From: Chara braunii
Taxonomy: Eukaryota; Streptophyta; Charophyceae; Charales; Characeae
Assembly: GCA_003427395.1 (NCBI GenBank)
Contig: BFEA01000858.1
Span: forward strand, 117,272 to 139,946
Direction of reading: 5' to 3'
DNA length: 22,675 bases
In this document: positions 1 through 9,649 of the stretch, one piece after another
Numbering within the stretch: position 1 is the stretch's first letter
Layout: each line of letters starts with the position of its first letter
Program-made: the position numbers and the translations under genes
The notes under the pieces: generated by a model
The model's database searches: none
Seen by the model: only the letters and a program-made list of their open reading frames with translations
Told to the model about the DNA's origin: nothing

Positions 1-232
1 ACCGGCCCTACCGGGCCTGCCCAACATCCATGGCCCCGACGGGGTCACACACACACTCAAGCACTCAGTCAGGCACGCATTCATCACCCAGGCACACCAA
101 CCACATACAGGCACGCACTCAGACCCAACACAACCCACTCAACAGGCAGGGGACTTAGTACGGCATGCATTCCACGAGCAAACTCAGAAATCAGCTGTCT
201 GTTACAGTCCGTGTGATGACGGGTCATTACAC
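1..232. other. CA-rich sequence without a recognisable gene
   Basis: The stretch is rich in CAC/ACA and CACTCA words, for example around positions 48-140. The reading frames crossing it have no recognisable domain. I see no RNA gene or promoter that I can support. Confidence 0.5.
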
Positions 233-520
233 AGTGCAAGAATGAGAGAAACGAAATAGAAAAGTTGACAAAACGCATACACATGAGTAGAAGAAGCACT
301 CTAGAGTGGAGCGAGATACAACCAAGTGCAAGAATTGGAGAAACCAAGTAGAAACGTAGACAAAACATGTGCACATGACTACAAGAAGCACTCTAGAGTG
401 AAGTGAGATACAACCAAGTGCAAGGACCATGTTTAAAAGTAGGCAAAACACATGCACATGAGTAGAAGAAACACTATGGTGTGAAGCGAGATACAACCAA
501 GTGCAAGAATGAGAGAAACT
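233..520. repeat. 92-bp tandem repeat, about 3 copies
   Basis: The word AGTGCAAG recurs at 233, 325, 417 and 500, so the periods are 92, 92 and 83 bp; the last unit carries a short deletion. Each unit also holds ACATGAGTAG-like and GAGATACAACCAAG words. Units one and two contain the perfect 12-bp palindrome CACTCTAGAGTG at 297-308 and 389-400; the third copy, near 472-483, is degraded. The open frames across the region follow from this repetition and are not genes. Confidence 0.85.
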
Positions 521-657
521 TTAATGGAGGTCTACTAACTATTGTACTTAAAACCTCAATGACTCCCAAGAGAAAGGCAAGGAAGAAGATGAAAAGTGTG
601 AAGAAAACGAGGAAGAAGGGGAAAAATACGATAAAGAAGAAGGTGAATAGGAGGTAG

Positions 658-850
658 GAGAAGAAGAAGAAGAAGAAGAAGAAGAAGAAGAAGAAGAAGA
701 AGAAGAAGAAGAAGAAGAAGAAGAAGAAGAAGAAGAAGAAGAAGAAGAAGAAGNAGAAGAAGAAGAAGAAGAAGAAGAAGAAGAAGAAGAAGAAGAAGAA
801 GAAGAAGAAGAAGAAGAAGAAGAAGAAGAAGAAGAAGAAGAAGAAGAAGG
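658..850. repeat. (GAA)n microsatellite with an assembly gap
   Basis: About 190 bp of almost perfect GAA trinucleotide repeat, flanked by less regular A/G-rich sequence from about 570 to 875. A single N stands at 754 in phase with the repeat, so it most likely marks a base or gap the assembler could not resolve; the true array length is unknown. Poly-Ser and poly-Phe frames on the opposite strand are artefacts of the repeat. Confidence 0.95.
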
Positions 851-899
851 AGAAATAGAGAAGGAAGAAGAAAATACCTCTTTCATTCCCCATCACCTC

Positions 900-2916
900 T
901 CTTTGTCACTTGGATAATTGGTGTCGACACAATAAAACACTTCCTTGTAGGATAACTCTTCGTCTCTCATTCCTTGGCTATGGTCTTCTCCTTCCTCAAA
1001 GTTCTCACCTTCCACCTTCCCTTCAACTAGATGCAATATTTCTTATCCTTCTCCTCATGTCCTCCTTCCTCATGCTTAGCAAACTCCTTCCTTCGTCTTT
1101 CTCTGGCTATGGCGACCTCCTAACGATACATTCATGGCAAATTTAGCAACCAGACATCTCTTGAAGTATGAGATTTTTTTTGAAATAATTTTCGTATGAA
1201 TATTTTATTTCTTGATCTTCTATGTTTTTTGCTTTTCAGGTCTCAAAATTTGGCATGAAGGAGTCCTCCCCTCAAGGAGGGCTATGGGCCTCCCTCTAGC
1301 CTTTCCTACTCATCTACAATTTGGGGGCTATGGCGGAGCACATCCCTGGGCCAGTGCCACTCCTCCCAGTCCTCCTAGCTACTTTCGCTAGCCTAGAGTC
1401 TCTCTCCTAGCTCCCATCTGGCAGCGGCTCCCCTCCCCTCACTCCGGTGAGCTCAGAGCTCTCCTTGGTGCATTTGTGCAACATCTACTTGCCTCATACA
1501 AATGTGAGTGAGGCAGTCTTTCCCTTGGCTTAAATAGACAAGGCAGAATGCTCTACCCAACCTCTAGGCCTCTTCTGAGTGTTTTAACTTAGTCAAGGTG
1601 CCCCCAAGGCCTCCCATCACTGATGGGCCTCTCCAGAAGCTGCAGTCCGAGTGAGTAGTACCCACTCGGACCTCTTTGGGGAGTACAAAAGGCTTTACTT
1701 CCATCTGCAGATGTTGTGCCTTAGATCCGGATGATCAAGGGGTAGCCTTGATTGGAACGAAAAAACCTTCTGAAACTTTTCTCAATTTTGTCCAAGCCCC
1801 ACTCATATTTGAGTGGGCCGAGGTACATCTTGTACCTCGGTGCATCCCAAGCCACAGATCTGGCCAAGATCCAAGCCCAGACTTAATCCGACCTAGTCTC
1901 ACGTGGTCCTTGTTTCAAGTTAGAGTCCATAACGCTCATTCTTTCAATTTCTAGTGTATCTAGCCATATTTTTTTGTCAAATGCACTGTTTTGTTGTGTT
2001 TCTTCTTTTGCTTCTTTCCATTTGGGGATGCCAACTCATCCCGGAGTTGGTCGTTTAAGTTGGCATCACAAAAAACGACCATCTCATCTTGTTTCTTGGT
2101 AAAAACCGGCCACCAAACTTTTACTTTTTCTTTTCTTTTTTTCTCTTTTTTATTCATAGTTTGTCGAGATATAGCCCCAAGGGCCTTATCTCGTCACTCC
2201 GGATTGACCTCCACTAAATACAAAGTGCTTATGTCAGTGTAAGGACCTGGTAGTCTTTACTTTGCTCGTCCCTACCCAATGGCCAAGCCACCCCCACCTT
2301 TTTCTCCCGTTTTGTTTTATTCTCCCTCCTTTTTCTTTCTTGTCGTTGTTGGCCTCCTCTCCTCATCGTTGCCTTGGCCCGATGTCGCAACGACAACCCC
2401 TGTATGAAATTCCCATGACGCACTTTTCTCAACTTACTCATAATTGTCCTTGTCTTTCTGCATCACTCACTGGTCTCTTTTCCATGGGACATTCTTCCGA
2501 TGTTGTGCGGCCGTCAAAACCGCTTTCACCGCTTTGCCATGTTGCAAGTCCTTGGTGTCGTCCGCTTGCTTCACTAAATAATTTCTTTGGGAATTGATCT
2601 TCGTGACCTCTGCATTTTAAATATGTTGTGGGTGTCAATATTCGAAATGTTCTTGCTTTGGGACAGAGCCGTTCTGCTCACGTTTGCCCATCTTTCCTCA
2701 TTTCTGGTGGTTACGGGAAAAAATGTCTTTCTCCGTTTTTTATCGGAATCCTCTCAAACTTTTCCTCATTCTGTTACTGGCCTCTCCCTTAGTCTAGTTT
2801 AAGTTTTTGTGCCATAGGGCCCCTTTCTACAACCTTCCCTGCTCGTCTTTGTGTTCCATTTGTCCTGAGTCCCGTCTTGGGGCCCTCAATCCCAGTGGTC
2901 CCGTTTTCGCCTCTCA
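900..2916. other. No recognisable gene; T/C-rich sequence with two hairpins
   Basis: The plus strand is T/C-rich, and the short frames (up to about 110 codons) show no domain I recognise. Two perfect inverted repeats stand out. One is a 9-bp stem, 1645-1653 with 1663-1671 (GTCCGAGTG / CACTCGGAC). The other is a 10-bp stem, 2027-2036 with 2058-2067 (GATGCCAACT / AGTTGGCATC), interleaved with a second one, GGTCGTTT at 2049-2056 and AAACGACC at 2073-2080. They may be remnants of small mobile elements, but nothing else supports that. Confidence 0.4.
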
Positions 2917-3179
2917 TTGAGCCTTTCCATTCTCTCACGTCACCTTCTTCAGGATTCCTCTGCTGTGCACATTCTTATCATATATCATGTCTCAGGGGAC
3001 GATACTTCATTCGAGAACCAAAGGTTCCGACATCAGGCAGATAGGATCGTAATAGAGGAGATGTATGACATTCACCGAGTAGAATGTGAAGAAGTGAGCG
3101 GACTGGCAGGGAGATGTCCAAGGCAATTTTTCTGCACAATGCCGAAAATGCTTGTGGGTAGGCGGCATCGCTGTGCACC

Positions 3180-3223
3180 ACCCCCTCCTCCCCCTTTTTT
3201 TGGGGGGGGGCGGGGGGGGGGGG
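3180..3223. repeat. Homopolymer cluster C/T then G
   Basis: A C-rich run is followed by T7, then G runs interrupted by a single C. The homopolymer lengths are unlikely to be reliable. The run ends directly in GGTTCAAACCC (3222-3232), which resembles a Pol III B box. Confidence 0.8.
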
Positions 3224-3378
3224 TTCAAACCCAGGCTCCATCCTCTGTTGGGGGTCCCAAAACGAAAGTCGACGACCCTAGTGCAAAGGAAAGGGACACG
3301 ATGGGTCTAACCACACTTCGTTTTGAGAACAAGTGTCTTGGTCGCCTATTCGGCCTCTGTCCTGTGGAATTGGCGAGA

Positions 3379-4146
3379 CTAGGGAGTGCCAAGGATAAAG
3401 TTGTACCCATTTTCCAATACATCAAATTGTGCAGAGGAATGGAAACAGCGAGTTGAGTGGATATTATTCGACAGCCGAAGGGTAAGGGAAAAAGGGAGGT
3501 ATGGGATCATCTGATTCAAGAAGCGTTGCGTCTTAATATCTGTGAGGGTAACGGAGATAGGAGAGTGAGACCCGGTGGTAGCAAAACAAGCTTCCTCTAC
3601 CACGCGAGGGTGAACGAAATCTCCTTGCGAGTCGCAGTCCCATAAGGCATGATACACCCTAGTATATGTCCCGAGGTGGATGATAATGATAGGTGGGGTG
3701 CGATCAGGATTGGAAACCAAAGTGATGAGATGACGCAACACATGTATATGTCTGGTAAGTCGCTCTTGACGAGCCTGAAGAACGCCCGGATCAAGGAGAG
3801 ATGACACAACATCTTCGCTCGTCAGTACATTAGCACTAAAACAAGCTTTGTAAAGGGCGCAACATGTCGGAGGTCTCGAAGGAGGAGGACTAAAGACTGT
3901 GGTCGACTGGGAAGTGGACGGTACCTTGACAAACGTCGAGGCAATGGAAACCACGTCCGTTGTGGCCTGAGGAACCTCTGATGTGGTAGCCAAAGGGGCA
4001 AACCGCAACTCGGTGGTCGAGAAGCCGACTACAGACGAGGCCTCAGAGGTACGATGAGTTGTAGCTAGGTGGGTGGTGTGGGCGGAAGAGCTTCGCGGGG
4101 GACTGAGATCGGCGCTGAGGAGAAATGTCAGCATAATACCGATCAT
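3379..4146 (-). CDS. Unassigned 255-codon reading frame
   Basis: This is the longest open frame in the first 15 kb outside the low-complexity tracts. The N-terminal third is Ser/Thr-rich. The middle (about residues 90-190) has a more protein-like composition, including CCALYKACFSANVLTSEDVV and LVSNPDRTPPIIIIHLGTY. I recognise no domain, signal peptide or membrane segment. A shorter plus-strand frame (2917-3456) overlaps its end. There is no visible promoter or splice context. It could be one exon or fragment of a host or element gene, or a chance frame. Confidence 0.3.
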   Translation of the reverse strand: MIGIMLTFLLSADLSPPRSSSAHTTHLATTHRTSEASSVVGFSTTELRFAPLATTSEVPQATTDVVSIASTFVKVPSTSQSTTVFSPPPSRPPTCCALYKACFSANVLTSEDVVSSLLDPGVLQARQERLTRHIHVLRHLITLVSNPDRTPPIIIIHLGTYTRVYHALWDCDSQGDFVHPRVVEEACFATTGSHSPISVTLTDIKTQRFLNQMIPYLPFSLTLRLSNNIHSTRCFHSSAQFDVLENGYNFILGTP

Positions 4147-4814
4147 GGACGGTGTGGTACAGACACCCTAAGGATGTATTGCCATCCTGACGATATCGAA
4201 TACAACCGCAACGAGTCTTGATGGCGGCACACTCATCGGGGAATAAGACCCTGCGGGAGGTCCACCTGCGGTACGGCGAACGTGCGAGCACCGGGCTGTG
4301 CAGACCGGCTGTGAGCATGACCCATAGCAGGCATGGTCATTCACAAACAATCGCCCAGCGGGACTATCGCCAAGTGCTACTGGATGACTCCAGAGCTCGA
4401 TATCCTCAAGGGCAGCACCGACGGTAGGGATTTGTTTGTGTTGTTTGTGTGGGCAATGATTGGACTATCTGCACTATGGATGCTAAGCCAATAAAATAGT
4501 ATGGTCGGTCTGAAATCTCAGCAAGAACCTAGGCGGTGTACCCATATATGTACAGACTCAAATAAATGATCCTATCTTTAGTTAATTATTTCTGAAACAA
4601 ATGCGAAGAAGAAACATAGTAAAATAAATACAATCTGTTCTAACTATAGTTGTCTATCAGATGTCAGCAGTCTCTAACATCTAAACTAATCAAAATAAAA
4701 ATAAAATCACCTACGTGAATATATGTTGTAACTTGTACGGAATATTGAAGTGTGCAAAAAATGAGCTATCAATTGGAACCCATAATCCTTCCGGATCCTC
4801 CCTTATTGTCGTTG
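4147..4814. other. No recognisable gene
   Basis: 4147-4430 is GC-moderate with short overlapping frames only. 4480-4730 is A/T-rich. I see no domain, RNA gene or repeat that recurs elsewhere in the window. Confidence 0.4.
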
Positions 4815-4823
4815 TCACCAACG

Positions 4824-5027
4824 TAATCTTTTTTGAGATATCATTAATGAATGGCAAGGACCAGGCCATATACCTTGTTGTAACTCCCAAAGAGTTATGC
4901 TTCTATAAAGTACCTTACGGTATAAATCATTCAAATCAGAGGTTGTTGATGAACCACCATTAAGATGAATCATTGGTCTTATATCAGGTGGGAGTACAAG
5001 AATCGTAGAAAGAACCATCCATTGATG
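4824..5027 (-). pseudogene. rpoC1: RNA polymerase beta-prime (RpoC1-like) fragment, probable plastid-derived insertion
   Basis: The minus-strand translation starts QWMVLSTILVLPPDIRPMI (upstream of and including the Met at 5018) and continues IHLNGGSSTTSDLNDLYRKV. These match the conserved block of bacterial and plastid RNA polymerase beta-prime subunits: an EWM(V/I)L segment, then LPVLPP.LRP, the D/N-GG turn, and the SDLN(D/E)LYRRV motif. That motif set distinguishes the bacterial/plastid type from eukaryotic Pol II. A further SQKRL resembles the family's next block (CQxKL.QEA), then a stop at 4815-4817 ends similarity. Only about 65 codons of a subunit that is normally over 600 residues remain, with no neighbouring rpo genes, so this is a fragment. 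Transfer of plastid DNA to the nucleus is the simplest reading; bacterial origin or an assembly chimera are alternatives. Confidence 0.7.
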
Positions 5028-5934
5028 TTTTATCTTTGTTTGTTTAAAACAACTGACTATTTTAATACGATGTACTAACCTTTCGTTTTCTCTCTGGGCC
5101 TTTTGAGCTTCTTGACCCGTCCTATAAGTAATCTAATGGCCGCAGTGTCTAAAGGTGTGCACAACGGCCCGCCCATGTTCCCCAGGAAAATAATGAACTG
5201 GCCAGCCTCGACTGTACTATATTTGTCCTCGCTTACAGTGCAAGGAGGATGTCCCACCGGAGTATCTTCAACGACGGTCCGTTGCACTTAGATCCCCCAT
5301 AGGGCTGACCTGCCTAAAACTCCCTCTATTGTGCAGCAAAGACACCAAAAGGACAGTGAAGCAAAGCATGCGTACTCACTCCCATGGGTTGGCTTTTGGT
5401 CATGACCAGTGCTTCGTCCAGGGCTCTTAAGAAAGCATCGCCCGTCACCCACCAGCCGGCTCCCCAGGAAGAATGGCGTCTCTCAAGGCTGAGCGCACTC
5501 GACACGTCACACACGAGAGGACTCTCACGAAGAACTCACTTCCTCACATTAAGAAGCAATAAGGACGGCAGATAAAGTCAGAGACAATGTACCTGATTTG
5601 CTGCCCCCAACAATAGATTCCTCACCAATTTAGTTGGTGTGCATTTTGATGGGTAATCATAGCATGGCACCACCACAATACAATGCAGTGCCGCCTTTGC
5701 ATAAATGCCACATCAGCGTGCTCTCATCACACAATATACACCCAATATCTGTCACCAAACAGCCTCCCTGGCACTGCCCTCTCAACCCACGACTGCCAAT
5801 CAACCATGAACCAGCGCCAATGTATCTCCACTATGCTCAAGACTCAGTGTACCAAATAACCATAGCACCAGTGCCGATGGAGCTAGATTCAAACCGTGCT
5901 CCGATATCAATTGCAAGCAAAACGAGTGAGAGCG
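5028..5934. other. No recognisable gene
   Basis: A minus-strand frame at 5075-5287 (70 codons, containing FIIFLGNMGGPLCTPLDTAA) looks protein-like but I cannot assign it. 5630-5880 is CA-rich and contains one GCCACATCAGC word near 5707, the same motif that is scattered through 9650-10790. This stretch lies just beyond the 3' end of the Penelope-like element, so it is presumably flanking DNA. Confidence 0.4.
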
Positions 5935-6227
5935 AATGTGGTCGACTGTGGCATCAGTCCGGTGGGAGACACAGTGATGGAGGGTTGTATCATACACACT
6001 CAGCAGCAAATTTGTAGAGAGTCGAACAAATTCATAAGGCAAAACCCCCCGTTTGGCACATACGAGAAAATACAACCTTGAGAATTCGACCTTTGAATCA
6101 AAACAAACGCTCACACTTCACGTAAGATACAGCATCTCATGTCACCAAAGGATCTCCCTCTAATAACAACATAGCAGTATCCTTCTACCGGTTTCATCCG
6201 CCTGCTCCTACGGAATCATCAGGTAGG
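5935..6227 (-). repeat. Downstream (3') terminal repeat of the Penelope-like element
   Basis: This segment aligns directly, about 90% by eye, with 12142-12439. Shared landmarks on the plus strand are GTAGAGAGTCGAACAAAT, CCCCCGTTTGGCACATACGA and CTTGAGAATTCGACCTT. Similarity stops near 5935, taken as the element's 3' end, and at 6227, beyond which the 3' UTR continues. The hammerhead motif lies at its upstream end. Confidence 0.85.
6181..6227 (-). ncRNA. Hammerhead ribozyme motif, downstream copy
   Basis: Read on the minus strand: stem I 5' arm CCTAC (6227-6223), core CTGATGA (6222-6216), a 20-nt stem-II hairpin (TTCCG pairing with CGGA), core GAA, the self-complementary stem III ACCGGT (6192-6187), cleavage-site A (6186), and stem I 3' arm GAAGG (6185-6181). 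CUGAUGA..GAAA..UH is the invariant hammerhead core. Stem I has one mismatch here (CCTAC against GAAGG). A U-U pair closes stem II next to the core, where G-C is usual. The palindromic stem III is what dimeric minimal hammerheads of retroelements use. Hammerhead motifs are known in PLE terminal repeats. Confidence 0.75.
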
Positions 6228-6319
6228 TGTGCTTCACGCACGTAGTCGAAAAAGAGGCCGGCTGCCCTGCCTCTCATATATCCAGATGCAGAAAACTCGC
6301 TCTTTTCCTACCTGTCACT

Positions 6320-6463
6320 ACTTAGGGAGTTCCTTCCTTGAATCTTCCAAGAGTTGTACTTGCGCCTAAGTGAGTTGCTAGGGATAAAAGAGGAATAAAT
6401 AAATAAATAAATGAATAAATAACGAACGCCTTGTGTCCTAATACCCGATAGGCGGTTATAGCC
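6320..6463. repeat. First copy of a 144-bp duplication flanking the adapter junction
   Basis: Identical by eye to 6502-6645 (offset 182). The two copies flank the 38-bp adapter with no extra base, so the duplication is most likely an assembly product, not biology. Confidence 0.9.
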
Positions 6464-6501
6464 CTGTCTCTTATACACATCTAGATGTGTATAAGAGACA
6501 G
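6464..6501. other. Untrimmed Nextera mate-pair junction adapter (artefact)
   Basis: A perfect 38-bp palindrome made of the transposase mosaic end CTGTCTCTTATACACATCT (6464-6482) joined to its reverse complement (6483-6501). This is the synthetic circularisation junction of Nextera mate-pair libraries. Translations across it give the familiar contaminating peptides YTHLDVYKRQ and SLIHI. It is not natural DNA. Confidence 0.97.
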
Positions 6502-6645
6502 ACTTAGGGAGTTCCTTCCTTGAATCTTCCAAGAGTTGTACTTGCGCCTAAGTGAGTTGCTAGGGATAAAAGAGGAATAAATAAATAAATAAATGAATAA
6601 ATAACGAACGCCTTGTGTCCTAATACCCGATAGGCGGTTATAGCC
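6502..6645. repeat. Second copy of the 144-bp duplication flanking the adapter junction
   Basis: Same sequence as 6320-6463. Removing 6464-6645 would restore a continuous 3' UTR leading directly to TGTTGTCGGACTTGC at 6646. Confidence 0.9.
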
Positions 6646-6662
6646 TGTTGTCGGACTTGCTG

Positions 6663-8360
6663 TCAGGCCGCGTCCGTCTCCAAACCGAATTCTTGTCGGA
6701 GATCCGCGGTTAAAACTTGCCTCCATTTCGATTCCCTGAGCCGCTGTCGAAAATAGATCGTAAGAAGGCTCAGAGCATTATAGCCCGTAACCTTGGCCAA
6801 CTTGGCCAAGGCGCCTAGTGAAACCTCCGGGGTGTAGCCCCGGAGGATACTCTCAGTAATCGCATAAGCCACCGAACTTACACATAGTGCATTCAATGTG
6901 GAAGAGTACTAAAGCCCCTTCAAAGTGGCCAGTAGTACTCCTTTCTTCATTCTTTTCTCAGAACTGGCAAAATCTTGCATTGACTGGTAGCGTAGAGTCC
7001 CCGTCTCGCGGAGCGGTCCGATATTCTTTGTCTCCCGCATGGAATGAATCTGGATTGGATCGGTGGCGACGTACATTCTGCCTCCTATGAACTGCCAAGT
7101 GTTCGTGCCTTCATCCTTTCGGATGAGTTTGAGTCCGCGGTCATATGTTTCTTGGAAACTTTCCAGAATCCTTCCGGCTCTGCTGCGTGATCCAAGTTCA
7201 TCATCATAATCGATGATGATGGAAACGTCGTCAACCATCCTCCGGCCCCGAACCAATTTCCTATCCTGCCCGAGTGACGACAAAAACCTTGATTCGGCCA
7301 TGACGCAGGTAATAGTGGCTAAAACCGGGCTAGAGATTTTCCCCATGGGGATACCTAGCACTTGCCTCTGCGCGATGTGCCCACACATCATGTATGCATG
7401 TGCCAAATCATACGTGACCATGCACTTGATCTGATCGAATTCCACCGAAATGAACCCGCTCTGTTTTCGCCGCATCCTTCACATGACACATAACTTCCCT
7501 CTTACAGCAGCTCTGACTTGCTTCCACCCGTCCTCCTCGAAATGAGTTAGCAGATCTGAGACCGCGTCCACAACCGATGCACTCGATATCGAGGAGAACA
7601 TTTCTTTGATATCATAGCATCGCCCGATTGCCGCAGTGCACCCCTCCTTCTGGAAGATCTCTCCTGTTGGTCCAAGCTCATTCATCATCTCGTAGGTTGA
7701 GCCGAGGTGGAAGTTGTTCTTCCTGGTGAATCTCCTAATTAGACGATGCAAAGCCTTGGCGCATCTCCTTTGCCCCGTCCCTGATGGGTCTGTGCATGCC
7801 GACGCAATGGGCCTCCACCGCTGGAGGTCTTTGTCCTTCGGTATGACGTAGGTCCTTCCGAGTTTCCCGATGGCGTTCCATTTTCCTACTGCTTCCAAAC
7901 CTGTTCTAACATAGTCCTCTTTGCATTCCTTTAGGATCTCTCCTTCTGTCTTCTCAATCTTCTCATAATCCGAGTTCCAGACAAACGTTTTTCCAAACCC
8001 ATGCCTATATAGGACCGGGCATATTATAGTTGTGCCTCCTGGATTACGGTCGACTGGTGCCAATACTAACTCATCATATCTTGTAGCCCATGTCCTAACT
8101 TCTCTTTCTGTCCAGGCCTTCCCACCCTGGGTCTTCTCTATGTAGCACAAATCTACGTCAATCTTTGGCTGGTAGTATCCTTTCATATGTGACGTCGCTT
8201 GTGCGATCCCCTTCTCCAATTTCTTCTTGCTGACTGCATTATCTGGTCTGGACACGTTCTTTGCGTTTCGTACAAAACTCGGGGTGTCCTTTACCTCTAG
8301 CAGCCTGGTCAAAACATATTCGTCCTGTTTTTCTAACGAGAAATCCGTACACCTGCACTA
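6663..8360 (-). pseudogene. Penelope-like reverse transcriptase (ORF2, C-terminal part)
   Basis: A single minus frame runs from 8357 to 6663, interrupted by a TGA at 7479-7481 and a TAG at 6909-6911; a TAG at 8358-8360 separates it from the linker region. The first open segment (8312-7479, 277 codons) has RT motifs 1-2, LGRTYVIPKDKDLQRWRPIA (about residues 151-170), and motif 3/A, RCYDIKEMFSSIS, with the catalytic Asp at 234. The second (7475-6912) has motif 4/B, GIPMGKISSP, and motif 5/C, MVDDVS, with VDD at 7227-7235 in place of the usual YVDD, then motif 6/7-like LKLIRK..WQFIGG. The third (6896-6663) is a thumb-like tail. The enzyme would copy element RNA at a nicked target. A short CRC motif follows the first stop. 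All catalytic residues are present, but the stops make it inactive. Confidence 0.85.
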
Positions 8361-8998
8361 AACTAGCTCGATGTGTGCGTAGTTCTTATGATTGTTGATG
8401 ATCTCTCCCACAGTCTTATTCTTCGTGCACACTACCCTCACCTTCTTTTTCACGAAACCTGCCACTGCTTCTTCTGCCACCCTCACTTCTACGAGAGTCT
8501 TCGTAATCTTTCTACCCTGTGATTTAAGGACATACTCGCTATATGGGTATTTAACTGTCACTTTCCTCCAAACGCTCACGCCCGTCTTCTGTCTAATCGC
8601 CCTATCCAACTTAATCTTCAATTTGTTGCATGTATCCTTCTTGCCGAACAGTCCGACAGTCTTGTACATACCTTCCATTCTGTGGTCGTATTCGTCCTTC
8701 GGATCTTTGAAAAAATTACTTCTCCGCCCAGTTGGCACTGTTTCTTTGCCTCCTTAAGAGTCATCTTCCTTCCTCCGATCAAGACTTCGGACGCTGCGTA
8801 TCTCGATTCTAAAATCTTCCAATTGTCAGTCCAGTGCTTGCCTGGTAAGAACTCAACCACAAACCGTTTTTTCTAGTGTGTCTTTGTTCTCCTCTAGCTA
8901 GTTTAGGATGGACGTACGTACGCCTCCTGCTGTCTTGAACGTAACCAACGATGTTTCTATCCTTTCTTCCTCCGTTCTCTCCTCGCACTTCGTTCTCA
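8358..8998 (-). pseudogene. Linker region of ORF2 between endonuclease and RT
   Basis: Two overlapping minus frames, 8860-8618 and 8738-8361, join by a frameshift at the A/T homopolymer near 8709-8714; the reading then runs as one Lys-rich, basic segment (GKHWTDNWKILESRYAASEV ... DHRMEGMYKTVGLFGKKD ... ITKTLVEVRVAEEAVAGF). Upstream, another frameshift at the A run near 8870 connects to a segment with an in-frame TAG at 8898-8900 and a basic/acidic start. I recognise no catalytic domain. Its place between GIY-YIG and RT makes it the probable RT N-terminal extension. Confidence 0.6.
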
Positions 8999-9381
8999 CG
9001 TCTTCTTGTTCTGGTGCCTTGCGGTTCCTAGTGTATTCAGCCTAGGGCATAGGTCGCGGATGAGATATCGCTCGAAAGCGAAACCGTCTTGCTCCGTCGT
9101 GCGCCTAATAGGCACCACCACAAATTTGTCAATGGCAAAAGTTCTCATCCATCGATATAACTGCTCCGCTCTCCCCGCGTGTTGGAGTTTGCTGCTGCCA
9201 CGTGTTCTCGCCATCTGTGGATGATCGGCCTTGTGGTACATCCTATGTATGCTCTCTTCGACCATGGGCTTACGATGATGTATGTACCACCGCTTCGAAG
9301 CTCGAGCAAATCCTCGTTCACCTCTGCTTTGTCCAGATATTTAGACAAACAGCGGATTTGACCAGTCATCCCAAGCAGCAT
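8996..9381 (-). pseudogene. GIY-YIG endonuclease domain (ORF2, N-terminal)
   Basis: The frame 9381-9145 carries GGTYIIVSPWSKRAYIGCTT followed by RWREHV: TYI and YIG stand for the two signature triads, and the Arg of RPIIHRW fits the conserved catalytic Arg. The domain continues in the neighbouring frame (9265-8996) with AEQLYRWMRTFAIDKFVVV and FERYLIRDLCPRLNTLG, which supplies the conserved metal-binding Glu and the Asn near the domain end. A frameshift at about 9160-9210 separates the halves. GIY-YIG enzymes nick DNA; in Penelope-like elements this makes the primer for reverse transcription. Here the domain lies upstream of the RT; in canonical Penelope it lies downstream. A frame further upstream (9656-9366) with a CTC motif may be the start of the same protein, but this is unsure. 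Confidence 0.8.
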
Positions 9382-9649
9382 AGCAGACGAAGTGATTCAT
9401 CGTTCGACCACCGCGGCTTCTTCCCCACCGATTCCCCACCCCCGAAGGGTTTGTCTTTGTTCCATGTCGATCCGTAAGGATTTCCACAGTTCGCCGACGG
9501 TAGGGGGCGCGGAGAGTCATTCGGATCCCAGTCCAGATTCTTTGATCGGAGTCGATCTAAGAATGGCTCTTGGTGGGACAAACATCCGTCCTTTCCCCCT
9601 TGTGTTGCTGTACCGCCTGCCATCACACAAGTGCAAGTATCAACAAGGC

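Larger units (their letters stand above)
6228..6662 (-). other. 3' UTR of the Penelope-like element, with assembly artefact
   Basis: Lies between the last ORF2 stop and the downstream terminal repeat. It contains an (AAAT)-type tetranucleotide run near 6395-6422, repeated near 6578-6603 only because of the artificial duplication around the adapter junction. No coding signal. Confidence 0.6.

Noticed and set aside
474-896. Long frames encoding poly-Phe or poly-Ser
   Set aside because: They are translations of the (GAA)n microsatellite and cross an N.
2917-3456. Plus-strand 179-codon frame
   Set aside because: It runs through a C/T/G homopolymer cluster, overlaps the longer minus-strand frame and has no recognisable domain.
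6395-6422. AAAT-type run as a retroelement poly(A) tail
   Set aside because: It lies within the 3' UTR, upstream of the terminal repeat, not at the element end.
6308-6726. Minus-strand frames containing YTHLDVYKRQ or SLIHI
   Set aside because: These peptides are translations of the sequencing adapter junction at 6464-6501.
6663-9381. Alternative genetic code to explain the stops in ORF2
   Set aside because: Both TAG and TGA occur, together with frameshifts, and the neighbouring Ty3 element shows the same pattern, so ordinary decay fits better.
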